A stretch of DNA of 64,000 bases from Deltaproteobacteria bacterium (GTDB taxonomy: Bacteria > Myxococcota_A > Polyangia > Polyangiales > Ga0077539). Location of the stretch: the NCBI GenBank assembly GCA_030694465.1, contig JAUXYJ010000054.1, forward strand, positions 310,001-374,000, in the 5' to 3' direction. Each line of letters begins with the position of its first letter. Within the stretch, counting starts at the first letter, position 1. The notes beneath the pieces are model-generated. The model was not told the DNA's origin. It was given only the letters and a program-made list of their open reading frames with translations, and made no database searches. Made by a program: the position numbers and the translations under genes. This document shows positions 7,626 through 16,180 of the stretch, one piece after another.

Positions 7626-9134
7626 ATGGACAGCGCGTCTACCGACAGCGCGCCACGAGTGTTGGTGGTCGATGATGAGCGGGTTATCCGTGAAATTCTC
7701 GCCGATTTCTTAACACTTGAAGGCTTCTGGGTTCGCACCGCCGAGGATGGCAGCGCGGCCCTCGCTGAGTTATCTAAACAGCCCTACGACGTCGTGATCT
7801 CGGATCTCAAGATGCCCAAAATCGGCGGGCTTGAGCTCCTTGAGGCGATCGGCCGTAGCAATCCCAATATTATCACGGTGATCATGACCGGCTTTGGCAC
7901 GGTCGATACCGCCATCGACGCGATGAAGCGTGGCGCGTTTGACTATGTGCTCAAGCCCTTCAAGGGCGAAGAGGTCGTCTATACGATCCAGCGCGCGTTG
8001 GACAAGAGGCGCCTTAACGCTGAGAATTTGCGGCTCAAAGAGGCTCTCTCGCTTTACAAAGTCAGCGAGGCGATTACGCAATCGCTCTCGCTCGACGAGG
8101 TGCTTACGACCGTCACGATCGCGTCGATTGACGACGTCCGAGCGGACTTTGTCTCCGTGATGTTTGACGATCCGGCGGCGGGCTGGTTCGAGCGAGCCGA
8201 GCGCAGCCGGCCGGGTGAAGACCGCGGTGGACCCAACATCGAGCCTGGTGAAATTCGCCTCGATGGAGACGCACTGGCTGCGTTCTTTCGAGACGAGACG
8301 GTGCTGCTGATGCACGGGGCAAAGGCCCGCCCGTTCTTCTCGGCGATCAGCGCGCCTCACATCGTTCATTCGCTCGTCGCGGTGCCTCTTCGCGTGCGTG
8401 GGCGTTTGATTGGCGCCGTGTCCGTGGTGTCACTCACGGCAAACCAACGCTTCGATGAAGGGCAGCGGAAGCTGCTCGCGATGATTGGGTCTCGCGCGGC
8501 CGCGGCCATTGAGAACGCGAGGCTCTATGAAGACCTGAAGGCCACTTTTAACCAGACGATTCAGGGCCTCGCGCGTGCCATTGACAAAATGGACCGATAC
8601 ACGGCAGGGCACAGCGATCGGGTCGCCGAATACGCTGCGCTGCTAGCCAAGCGGATTCAGCTGCCGCCGGACACCATCACGGTCGTTCGACAGGCCGCGC
8701 TGATGCACGACATTGGCAAAATTGGCTGTGTCATGAACCTCAACAAGCCAGGAAAACTCTCGCAAGAAGAGTACGAAATCTTCAAGCGACACCCAGGCTA
8801 TGGGCGCGACATCCTTGAGCCGATTAAGTTTTTGCACCCGATTATTCCGGGCGTTCATCTTCATCATGAGCGATGGGATGGGCGAGGGTATCCGCTCGGT
8901 TTGAAGGCCGAGAGCATCCCGATTATTGCGAGGTTGATTTCAGTCGCGGACACCTATGACGCGATGACGAGCGACCGCAGTTATCGCAAAGCGCTACCGC
9001 ATGAAGTCGCGGTCGCCGAGGTCGAACGCTGCTCTTCTACGCAGTTCGATCCGTACTGTGCGAACGAGTTCATGACCGTGATCGAAGAGTACCGAGAAGA
9101 GCTCAAGGCGCAGGGTCTCTCGATCCCAGAGTGA
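7626..9134 (+). CDS. Response regulator with GAF and HD-GYP domains (predicted c-di-GMP phosphodiesterase)
   Basis: 502 aa. The receiver domain (10-125) has acidic residues DDE at 16-18, phospho-acceptor Asp60 in VVISDLKMP, and Lys110. A GAF-like sensor domain spans about 145-300. The HD-GYP domain (about 315-490) has the full signature: His329 (YTAGHSDRVAEYA), the HD pair at 361-362 (HDIGKIG), and HLHHERWDGRGYP ending in GYP at 421-423. Such proteins hydrolyse c-di-GMP when phosphorylated (RpfG-like). The catalytic motifs look intact, so activity is expected. It is followed by a TPR/protease gene and a sensor kinase on the same strand; that kinase is the obvious candidate partner. Confidence 0.95.
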   Translation: MDSASTDSAPRVLVVDDERVIREILADFLTLEGFWVRTAEDGSAALAELSKQPYDVVISDLKMPKIGGLELLEAIGRSNPNIITVIMTGFGTVDTAIDAMKRGAFDYVLKPFKGEEVVYTIQRALDKRRLNAENLRLKEALSLYKVSEAITQSLSLDEVLTTVTIASIDDVRADFVSVMFDDPAAGWFERAERSRPGEDRGGPNIEPGEIRLDGDALAAFFRDETVLLMHGAKARPFFSAISAPHIVHSLVAVPLRVRGRLIGAVSVVSLTANQRFDEGQRKLLAMIGSRAAAAIENARLYEDLKATFNQTIQGLARAIDKMDRYTAGHSDRVAEYAALLAKRIQLPPDTITVVRQAALMHDIGKIGCVMNLNKPGKLSQEEYEIFKRHPGYGRDILEPIKFLHPIIPGVHLHHERWDGRGYPLGLKAESIPIIARLISVADTYDAMTSDRSYRKALPHEVAVAEVERCSSTQFDPYCANEFMTVIEEYREELKAQGLSIPE

Positions 9135-9180
9135 GAACGAGGCCTGCAGCGCGACTCAGATTGCACTAAGGTTCGGGCCC

Positions 9181-12117
9181 ATGTTGTTGGCCAAGCGTCT
9201 AGTCGGAGTTCTCGCGGCGCCCTCAGCTCGCTGCCATCCATTCTTCTCTCCCAAGGGTTTGATGGTGTGGAGTTGTGCGCTCATTTTTGCTGCCTCGCAC
9301 CCAGCCTCGGCCGACCTCGGGCCGGCTCGTGCGGCGATGAGCCGAGGAGATTTCGCGACCGCAGCGCAGGCGCTAAGCAATGTCAGTGCGCGTGAGCGCG
9401 TCGACGCGGATTTGATCCTCGCGCGCATCCACCTCGAGAGCGGAAGGTTCAACGAAGCCCGGGCGATTTGCACGCGGCTCAGCCGAGGTGCGTCACGCGC
9501 CGATGCGCTCACCATCGAGGGCGAGATCCTTGAGCGGCTGGGACAGTATGACGAAGCTCTCTCGCGATGGACGAGCGTGCTGAGCGAACGGCGGCCGTCG
9601 ATCGCGCGCAGAGCGAGGAGCCGCGCGGCGGCGCTTCATGCGCGGCTTGGGCACAGTGATTTGGCTCGTGAGATCGCGCAGCCGCTCGTCGACGAGTACA
9701 ACGACGCGCAACAAGAGGCCGAGGCCAATCCGGGGACTCCGGCGCGACCCAATCCTCGAACGGCCATCCTTCGGGACGCTGAAGCGCTGACGTTTCTCGC
9801 ATCCGCGATGCGCTCGATGGGGTTTGTTCAGGACGCCAACGATGCCTACAACCAGGCGACTCAAATCGATGGGCGACGGATCGAGACGCTTGTCGGTCAA
9901 GCCGAGCTCTTCTTGTCAAAAGAAGACACGGGCCACGCCGGAGAGTCACTGCGAGAGGCTCTTGCGCTCGCGCCACATCACGCGGGAGCACTGCTGCTGC
10001 GTGCGCAGACTCGGCTAGCGAATGACCTGGATTTTGTCAAAGCGGGAGAGGACCTGACGGCGGCTCTTGCGGCGAACTCTCAGCTGCATGAAGTGTACGC
10101 AGTGCGCGCGCAGATGCTCTTGCGAGACGAAGATCTCGCTGGCGCTGAGGCTCAGGTCCAGCGAGCGCTAGCGATCAATCCTCGGTCACTCGAAGCGCTC
10201 TCAACGCGCGCGGCGATCCGATTCATGGCCTCGGACGAAGCCGGCGTGACGCGCGCACTCGACGCCGTCTTTGCGATTTCGCCAGTGTATGTGCAGGCAT
10301 ATGCGCTGCTGGCCGACTTTGCAGAGTGGAGCCATCGCTACGACGAAGCGGCTGTGCTTCTGCGACGTGGTCTCGAGCGTCCTGCGATTTCGCAAGACCG
10401 AAGACTCCAGGGGTGGATGCGAGCGCAGCTTGGAATGAACCTGCTGCGCACCGGCGATGAAGAGGCCGCGCTACCCGAGCTCACCGAGAGCTTTCGCGTC
10501 GACCGCTACAACGTGCGTGTCTACAATTTGCTCAATTTTTACGAGGATATTGTCGCCAATCAGTACACCTCCGAGCGTACGGGGCCCTTTACGATTCGGC
10601 TGCACAACGATGATCGCGCGGTGATGCGTCGCTATGTGGGGCCGATGCTTCAGCGGGCCTACGACGATATGGTGCGGAGATATGGGTTTACGCCACGTGG
10701 ACCGCTCCACATTGAGATGTATTCAGACACAGAACACTTCTCGGTTCGCACAGCGGGTCTGCCAGAAATCGGTGTGCAGGGTGTCTGTTTTGGCCGGGTC
10801 ATCACGGCGATTTCACCTCGCGCAGCCAGCTTCAATTGGTCGCAAATCCTGTGGCACGAGCTCGCGCATGTGTTCGCGATTCAGCGCTCTCGTTCTCGCG
10901 TGCCACGGTGGTTCACCGAGGGGTTGAGCGAGTGGGAGTCGTTTCATTCGCATCCCGAGTGGGCACGCGAAATGGACGGCGAACTCTTTCACGGAATGCA
11001 GGCCGGGCGGGTGCCCCGCGTCGCCGACATGAACACCGCATTTACCCACGCGCGCAGCGGCGAGGACATGCTGGTTGCCTACTACGCGGCCTCAAAGCTC
11101 GTTGAGTTTATGATCGACCAGTTTACCTTTGCCCGTGTGGCCGCGTTGCTCCCACTCTGGGGCGAGGGGCTCGCGACACCGGTTGTCATTCAGCGCGGGT
11201 TGGGCATCACCGCGGACGAGCTCGACCAACGATTTCGCCAGCATACCACCACGCGGTTGCGACAGTTTGCTTCGCAGTTTCACTTCGACGCGAGCGCGTA
11301 TCGGGATCGTGCGCCGCTTGACCAGCGAGCCGCTGCTCCGGGCGCTACCGCGCAGGACGTCGCTCGTGCTGCTGCTGCTGCGATCGTCGCGGGTGAGTCT
11401 CGTGAAGCGATGCCATTGCTCGAGCGAGCTCTCACGATGGATCCCGCACAGCCGCTTGCGTTGTATCTGCGGACTCGGCTCGCATTGGCAGAGCGAGACG
11501 CCCCCAGAGCGTTGCTCTCACTCGATTCGCTCTTGCGAGCTCACGACGGATACGAGCTACGACATCTTGAGTGGGTCGCCGCATTGGCCGCACGCAACGA
11601 GACTCGCGCGAGGACCGCATTGGACGCAGCTATTCGGCTCGATCCCACCCAGAGCGAGCCGTGGGCCGCGCTCGTGACCCTTCATGAGCGCGCGGGCCGC
11701 GCACCCGAGCTGCTGGCCGCATTACGCCAAGTGGTGAGGCTTGATCAGCACGACCGAGAGTCACTTCGCAAGCTCTTCGGCAAGCTCAGTGCTGCCTCGC
11801 TCTGGGCCGATATTCGCGCACTTGCAGAGCATGCGCGGGGTGTAGACCCTCTGCATGCGGCCACACATCTTGCGCTGGGACAGGCATTTGCTCAGGGCGC
11901 GGCACGTGCGGACGCCACGCTCGCGTTTGAGACCGCGCTTGCCCTTGAGCCAACGGCTGTTCAACGCGCTGAGGCCTGTGTGGGACTCGCGAGGCTGTTG
12001 CTCCAGGCTGGGGATCGCCGCGGAGCCGAGGCCCGTGTTCGCGAGGCGCTTCGCACGCAGCCGACGTCTGCAGATGCGCTCGCGGTGGCTCGGCAGCTCG
12101 GAATTCGTCTGCCTTGA
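9181..12117 (+). CDS. Exported TPR protein with HExxH metalloprotease (gluzincin, peptidase-MA-like) domain
   Basis: 978 aa. An N-terminal export signal is best seen from the internal ATG at 9262 (VWSCALIFAASHPASA), so the real start may be there. Residues from about 40 to 440 and 700 to 970 are arrays of TPR-like helical pairs (for example GRFNEARAICTRLSRGASRA). Between them lies a zinc-protease domain: ILWHELAHVFAIQ with HELAH at 559-563, followed by RVPRWFTEGLSEW with Glu580 as the third ligand, exactly the gluzincin arrangement. It probably acts in the periplasm on unknown substrates, or the TPRs recruit envelope partners. It starts 46 bp after the HD-GYP gene and its stop overlaps the start of the sensor kinase, which suggests one operon. 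Confidence 0.85.
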   Translation: MLLAKRLVGVLAAPSARCHPFFSPKGLMVWSCALIFAASHPASADLGPARAAMSRGDFATAAQALSNVSARERVDADLILARIHLESGRFNEARAICTRLSRGASRADALTIEGEILERLGQYDEALSRWTSVLSERRPSIARRARSRAAALHARLGHSDLAREIAQPLVDEYNDAQQEAEANPGTPARPNPRTAILRDAEALTFLASAMRSMGFVQDANDAYNQATQIDGRRIETLVGQAELFLSKEDTGHAGESLREALALAPHHAGALLLRAQTRLANDLDFVKAGEDLTAALAANSQLHEVYAVRAQMLLRDEDLAGAEAQVQRALAINPRSLEALSTRAAIRFMASDEAGVTRALDAVFAISPVYVQAYALLADFAEWSHRYDEAAVLLRRGLERPAISQDRRLQGWMRAQLGMNLLRTGDEEAALPELTESFRVDRYNVRVYNLLNFYEDIVANQYTSERTGPFTIRLHNDDRAVMRRYVGPMLQRAYDDMVRRYGFTPRGPLHIEMYSDTEHFSVRTAGLPEIGVQGVCFGRVITAISPRAASFNWSQILWHELAHVFAIQRSRSRVPRWFTEGLSEWESFHSHPEWAREMDGELFHGMQAGRVPRVADMNTAFTHARSGEDMLVAYYAASKLVEFMIDQFTFARVAALLPLWGEGLATPVVIQRGLGITADELDQRFRQHTTTRLRQFASQFHFDASAYRDRAPLDQRAAAPGATAQDVARAAAAAIVAGESREAMPLLERALTMDPAQPLALYLRTRLALAERDAPRALLSLDSLLRAHDGYELRHLEWVAALAARNETRARTALDAAIRLDPTQSEPWAALVTLHERAGRAPELLAALRQVVRLDQHDRESLRKLFGKLSAASLWADIRALAEHARGVDPLHAATHLALGQAFAQGAARADATLAFETALALEPTAVQRAEACVGLARLLLQAGDRRGAEARVREALRTQPTSADALAVARQLGIRLP

Positions 12118-14042
12118 GTGCGCCCCGCCGCAGCCTGCGGGCCGACATCGTAGCCAGCTTTATTGTGCTGTTGGCAGCGCTCGCGGTCGTGGGTGGCTAT
12201 GCCGTCATTCGACAATCGACGACCGCGTCTCAGCTGCGATTGATTAACCGCAGGTATTTGCCGCTCTCGGTGTCACTTGGGAGGCTCTACAACAACCAAG
12301 ACACGATGGACGTGCTGCTCGAGCGCGCGGCGGTGACGCGTGATCCCGCTGCGAGAGCGTGGATTCAGGGGGCTCGTCGCGCGCGCCGTTCGGTGATCAG
12401 TTTGGCGCGCGTTGAAGTGCGGCAGGCATTGCTGGAGTCTCCACCCCAAGCCGACCGCGTACTGCTCGAACGGGTGGACCAAGTGCTGGGCACAGTCGAG
12501 CGTGTGTACCGCGAGAGCGAACCGCGGTTCACTGCCGTGTTGGATGCTCTTGCGCTGGGTGATCAGCGATCGAGCGCGCGCGCTTATCGGGAGCTCGCGA
12601 CCCACGAGCAACAAGCGCTCACGAGCCTTCGTGACGCGGCTCGGCAGATCGAGGGTCGACTTACCGAGCTAGGCCAAGAGGCCAACACCGAGCAGCTTAA
12701 GACACTGCGTTTGTTGGTCGCTGCCACGACGATTGCGCTGGGATTTGGGCTGATCACGATGCTCTCGGCGCGCAGAGCGCTCGCGCCCTTGGCCCTTCTT
12801 ATTGCGCGCGTTCGTGCCGTGGCCGCCGGCGATTTGAATCCTCGAAGTGTGGTGGCACGAGACGACGAAATCGGCGAACTGGCTCGCGAATTTGACGGCA
12901 TGGTGGCCGCGGTTCGAGAGCGTGACACGGAGCTCCGTGAGGGTGCTGAGCGAGTTCGCCGTGCAGAGCGCGAGCTTGAGCAAGTCGTCGCCACATTGCG
13001 CACCGGCGTGATCGTAATCTCTTCGAGTGGGACGATTGAGAGCGCCAATCCTGCAGCCAGAAGACTAGCGAGCTCGCAGCTCTGCGGAGAATCTCTTGAG
13101 CAGAGCAGCCTCGCGAGCATGACCTCGGCGATCGAAGCGGTGCACTCCGTGATCACTACGGGAGAGAGCGTCGCGCGCACTTCGCAGGCATTTTTGGCGC
13201 GATCGATTGATTTTGCAGTGGCTCCATTTGTCGCCCCGGGACGAAGCGAACAGGGTGCGCTGTTGGTGCTCGACGATGTGACCGAGCGCGAGCAAACACG
13301 GGCGCGATTGCTTCAGAACGAGCGACTCGCTGCCATCGGGCGCATGGCCGCGCATGTCACCCATGAGGTAAGAAACCCTCTGACATCCTTGGCCCTCAAC
13401 GCGGAGATGTTAACCGACGAGCTCGACGCGATCGGATCGGCCGCGTCTGAGGCGATGCGATTGGTGGTCTCGATGCAGCGAGAGGTCGACCGATTGACCG
13501 CGATCACTGAGGAGTATTTGCGCGTGGCGAGGCTCCCGTCGCCGCGACTTGAGCGAGAAGACGTGGCGATGTTGGCCAATGAGATCGGACATTTTGTGCG
13601 TCCAGAATTCTCAAGGGCTGGCGTGGAGTTAAGGGTCGACGCACCTGAGACAGCCCTCGCGATGGTTGACGAGGCGCAGCTCCGTCAGTCGCTGCTCAAC
13701 TTGCTTCGCAATGCGCGAGAGGCCGTGACGAGTGAAGCGACGGACTCAGAAAGACCAGTGATTTTACTATCAGTTCGCGTAACTGATGAGCGAGTCTTTG
13801 TCAGCGTAGAGGACAGCGGACGAGGGGTCTCGGATGATGTATTGCCAACGCTTTTTGAGCTCTTTGTGACAACCAAAGAGAAGGGGACAGGCCTGGGTCT
13901 GGCGCTCTCAAAAGAAATCGCGATCGCGCATGGTGGGGGGATTGAGGTCGACGCGCAGACACAGGGAGTCGGGCTCGGTGGCGCGCGATTTACGCTCTGG
14001 ATCCCTGCAGCGTCGGACATGCGGGCGAGCACAGCCTCCTAA
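12114..14042 (+). CDS. Membrane sensor histidine kinase (HAMP-PAS-HisKA-HATPase)
   Basis: 642 aa from a TTG that overlaps the preceding TGA (TTGA). TM1 is at about 8-30 and TM2 at about 197-217, enclosing a helical periplasmic sensor of about 165 residues. A HAMP segment follows (about 220-275, with DEIGELAREFDGMVAAVRER), then a PAS-like domain (about 290-390), HisKA with phosphorylated His417 (MAAHVTHEVRNPLTSLALNA), and HATPase with N box LLNLLRNAREAV, G1 VEDSGRGVSD and G2 KGTGLGLALSKEIAIAHGG. All catalytic boxes are present. It closes the operon-like run with the HD-GYP receiver and the TPR protease. It may phosphorylate Asp60 of the regulator, or an unlinked regulator. The signal is unknown; four-helix sensors of this shape often detect small ligands or envelope state. 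Confidence 0.93.
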   Translation: MSAPRRSLRADIVASFIVLLAALAVVGGYAVIRQSTTASQLRLINRRYLPLSVSLGRLYNNQDTMDVLLERAAVTRDPAARAWIQGARRARRSVISLARVEVRQALLESPPQADRVLLERVDQVLGTVERVYRESEPRFTAVLDALALGDQRSSARAYRELATHEQQALTSLRDAARQIEGRLTELGQEANTEQLKTLRLLVAATTIALGFGLITMLSARRALAPLALLIARVRAVAAGDLNPRSVVARDDEIGELAREFDGMVAAVRERDTELREGAERVRRAERELEQVVATLRTGVIVISSSGTIESANPAARRLASSQLCGESLEQSSLASMTSAIEAVHSVITTGESVARTSQAFLARSIDFAVAPFVAPGRSEQGALLVLDDVTEREQTRARLLQNERLAAIGRMAAHVTHEVRNPLTSLALNAEMLTDELDAIGSAASEAMRLVVSMQREVDRLTAITEEYLRVARLPSPRLEREDVAMLANEIGHFVRPEFSRAGVELRVDAPETALAMVDEAQLRQSLLNLLRNAREAVTSEATDSERPVILLSVRVTDERVFVSVEDSGRGVSDDVLPTLFELFVTTKEKGTGLGLALSKEIAIAHGGGIEVDAQTQGVGLGGARFTLWIPAASDMRASTAS

Positions 14043-14201
14043 GGGGCCACAGGGTGTGTTGGCTGCGCAATCCACGTGTCGGTGAAGATCAAGGCTATCG
14101 CCCGTGACGCGGTTGCTCGTAGATTCGCGTGCTCAACGCGCGTAAAGCGGCGCTTACCAACGGCGCAAACGCGTACGACGATTCGAAGGAGTGAGAAGAA
14201 C

Positions 14202-14987
14202 ATGGCACGTCACGATGGGCGCGGAGATACGCAGCCGAGAGAAGTCACGATCGAGCCCGGATGGCATAAGACCTCAGACGGCAGCGCGCTCTATCGCGCG
14301 GGAAATACCGTCGTTTTGTGCACCGCGAGCATCGACGAGGGCGTGCGCGATTTCTTGCGAGGTCAGAACAAGGGGTGGGTGACGGCCGAGTACTTGATGC
14401 ACCCTCGCGCGGGCGCTCGCAGACAGAATCGCGACGGGTTCAACGGTCGCCCCCTTGGCGGCCGCACCCAAGAGATCGCCCGATTGATCGGTCGCTCACT
14501 GCGATCGGCGATTGACCTTGAGGCCCTTGGAGAGCGCTCGATCTACATCGATTGTGACGTGCTTGAGGCCGACGGTGGGACACGGACCGCTGCGATCACG
14601 GGCGCCATGGTGGCCCTCTGTATCGCGCTCGACAAGTGGCGCAAGCGCGGGCTGATTACCAAGCCAACCGTGCGTGGACGCGTCGCAGCGATTAGCGCCG
14701 GCGAGGCATTTGGCCGCATGATGCTCGACCTTGCATACGACGAGGACAGCCGCGCAGAGATGGACCTCAATGTGGTCGGGACTGACGACGGCCGGATCAT
14801 TGAGATCCAGTGCACCGCCGAGGGCGCACCGATGGAGCGCAAGAAGGTAGACGCACTGGTCGAGCTGGCGCTGGGTGGGCTCGTTCACCTCGGAATGGTT
14901 CAGCGAGACGCACTTAAGCGCGCGGGAGTCGACATGCTCTCGCTCATGTCGCGTGGACCCAAGGCAGCTGCAGAACCGGCGACCTGA
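14202..14987 (+). CDS. rph: Ribonuclease PH
   Basis: 261 aa. RNase PH is a phosphorolytic 3'-5' exonuclease that trims the 3' ends of tRNA precursors. Motifs: VLCTASIDEGVRDFLRGQNK near the N-terminus, GWVTAEYLMHPRAGARRQNR, RTQEIARLIGRSLRSAID (the phosphate-binding Arg region), YIDCDVLEADGGTRTAAITG with catalytic Asp residues, and EIQCTAEGAPMERKKVDALV. The start is the ATG at 14202 (MARHDGRG) behind AAGGAG at about 14186; in-frame sequence upstream to 14076 lacks family similarity. The length is normal. It is followed 7 bp later by rdgB, a very common bacterial pairing. Confidence 0.97.
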   Translation: MARHDGRGDTQPREVTIEPGWHKTSDGSALYRAGNTVVLCTASIDEGVRDFLRGQNKGWVTAEYLMHPRAGARRQNRDGFNGRPLGGRTQEIARLIGRSLRSAIDLEALGERSIYIDCDVLEADGGTRTAAITGAMVALCIALDKWRKRGLITKPTVRGRVAAISAGEAFGRMMLDLAYDEDSRAEMDLNVVGTDDGRIIEIQCTAEGAPMERKKVDALVELALGGLVHLGMVQRDALKRAGVDMLSLMSRGPKAAAEPAT

Positions 14988-14994
14988 TAGGCAG

Positions 14995-15615
14995 ATGCGC
15001 GTGCAGCCTACCTTGCTCATCGCTACGGCCAATCGCGGGAAACTGCGCGAGCTACAGGCTCTCTTGGGAGGACTCAAATTGCTCTCACTGCGGGACGTGG
15101 GGATCACGGATTTGGCAGAGCCGGGATCAGACTATCGCACCAACGCGAAGGCAAAGGCCCTTGAGGCATCGAGGCTGACGGGCATGGTCGCTCTGGCGGA
15201 TGATTCTGGGCTCGAAGTCGACGCGCTGGGCCTCGCGCCTGGCTGGTTTTCTGCTCGCTTCGGCGGGCAGCATGGCGACGACGAGGCAAACCGCCGAGCG
15301 CTCGTCGCAGCCATGACTGGGATCGCGGAGCACCAGCGCAGCGCGCGATTTCGCTGTGCGATCGCAGTAGCGGATGTTCGGGGACCGCTCGGCGAGCGCG
15401 TGCTCTTGGGCTTTGGGAGCTGCGCTGGGAGTGTGCTTACGGCCCCGCGAGGGCAGGGTGGATTTGGCTACGATCCGCTGCTCGTGCCCGACGGGTTTGA
15501 TCAATCGCTGGCAGAGCTACCCGAGGTCACCAAGAACCAAATTTCGCACCGAACGCGGGCGATTGAATCCGTGCGACCGGCGTTGGTTGCCTACTTGGCC
15601 CACCGCCCTGCTTGA
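14995..15615 (+). CDS. rdgB: XTP/dITP diphosphatase (RdgB/HAM1 family)
   Basis: 206 aa. It removes non-canonical purine triphosphates (ITP, dITP, XTP) as monophosphate plus pyrophosphate, preventing their incorporation. Motifs: TANRGKLRELQALL at the N-terminus, DYRTNAKAKALEASRLTGMV, the catalytic ADDSGLEVDALG, FSARFGGQHGDDEANRRALV, and GFGYDPLLVPDGFDQSLAEL with SHRTRAIESV at the C-terminus. All match the family and length is normal. Start at ATG 14995, 7 bp after rph; the two are probably co-transcribed. Confidence 0.96.
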   Translation: MRVQPTLLIATANRGKLRELQALLGGLKLLSLRDVGITDLAEPGSDYRTNAKAKALEASRLTGMVALADDSGLEVDALGLAPGWFSARFGGQHGDDEANRRALVAAMTGIAEHQRSARFRCAIAVADVRGPLGERVLLGFGSCAGSVLTAPRGQGGFGYDPLLVPDGFDQSLAELPEVTKNQISHRTRAIESVRPALVAYLAHRPA

Positions 15616-15666
15616 GCGCAAGACGCGCTTGCGTTGTGTGAAAATTGGCGGCAAAACACCTGGCTT

Positions 15667-15933
15667 ATGGCAACCAACCACACGTACTACCTGGTAGCGA
15701 AACACCGAATGGCCGGTAAATTCGCAGGAGACACTGAGTTGGCGTCTGCGCTCCGCGGTCTGTACGAGCGTTTGCTCCAAGAGACAGAAGCCACGAGCGT
15801 TGATGGATGCTCCGTGTGGCGTGACGACGCCGACACGGTGCAGATTCGGGCGATCGTTGGCGGCGTAAGCCAGACGATTGACTCGGATAACGTGCGCGCG
15901 GCATTTGCGGGCGCAGAGTCGAGCAGCCAATGA
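15667..15933 (+). CDS. Conserved-looking 88-aa protein of unknown function
   Basis: From ATG 15667 it encodes 88 aa beginning MATNHTYYLVAKHRMAGKFA, with a predicted alpha/beta pattern and no signal or membrane segment. I do not recognise the family. Its stop overlaps the start of the next small gene by ATGA, so the two are translationally coupled. Upstream in-frame sequence to 15634 is possible but adds a Trp/Cys-rich stretch of doubtful quality. It lies between rdgB and lysS, all on the plus strand. Confidence 0.6.
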   Translation: MATNHTYYLVAKHRMAGKFAGDTELASALRGLYERLLQETEATSVDGCSVWRDDADTVQIRAIVGGVSQTIDSDNVRAAFAGAESSSQ

Positions 15934-16115
15934 CTAGCAAACAGCCCGACAAAGAGCGCGTGGATGGAAAGCGCTTCGTCCTGATTTTTGTCGGACTGAT
16001 CTGCAGCATTCTCGTCGTGGTGGTGGTCATCCGCGCGAGAAGACAAGCCGCGTGGAGTGAGGCCGGTGGGGATCGCATTGTCGACAACGTCACGCTCCCG
16101 GTTCGCCGGCGATAG
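15930..16115 (+). CDS. Small single-pass membrane protein (61 aa)
   Basis: ATG at 15930 overlaps the preceding stop (ATGA). Residues 1-14 are hydrophilic; RFVLIFVGLICSILVVVVVI (about 15-34) is one strong membrane helix; a basic RARRQ and a 25-residue tail follow. By the positive-inside rule the tail with RARR is cytoplasmic if short, but orientation is uncertain. No family recognised. The tight coupling to the 88-aa gene suggests the two products act together at the membrane. Confidence 0.6.
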   Translation: MTSKQPDKERVDGKRFVLIFVGLICSILVVVVVIRARRQAAWSEAGGDRIVDNVTLPVRRR

Positions 16116-16180
16116 GCAACGCTCGATACGTCTGCCTTGCGAATAGCTGGCGACCGTGGCTAGCTGCCCCACCGAAATTC

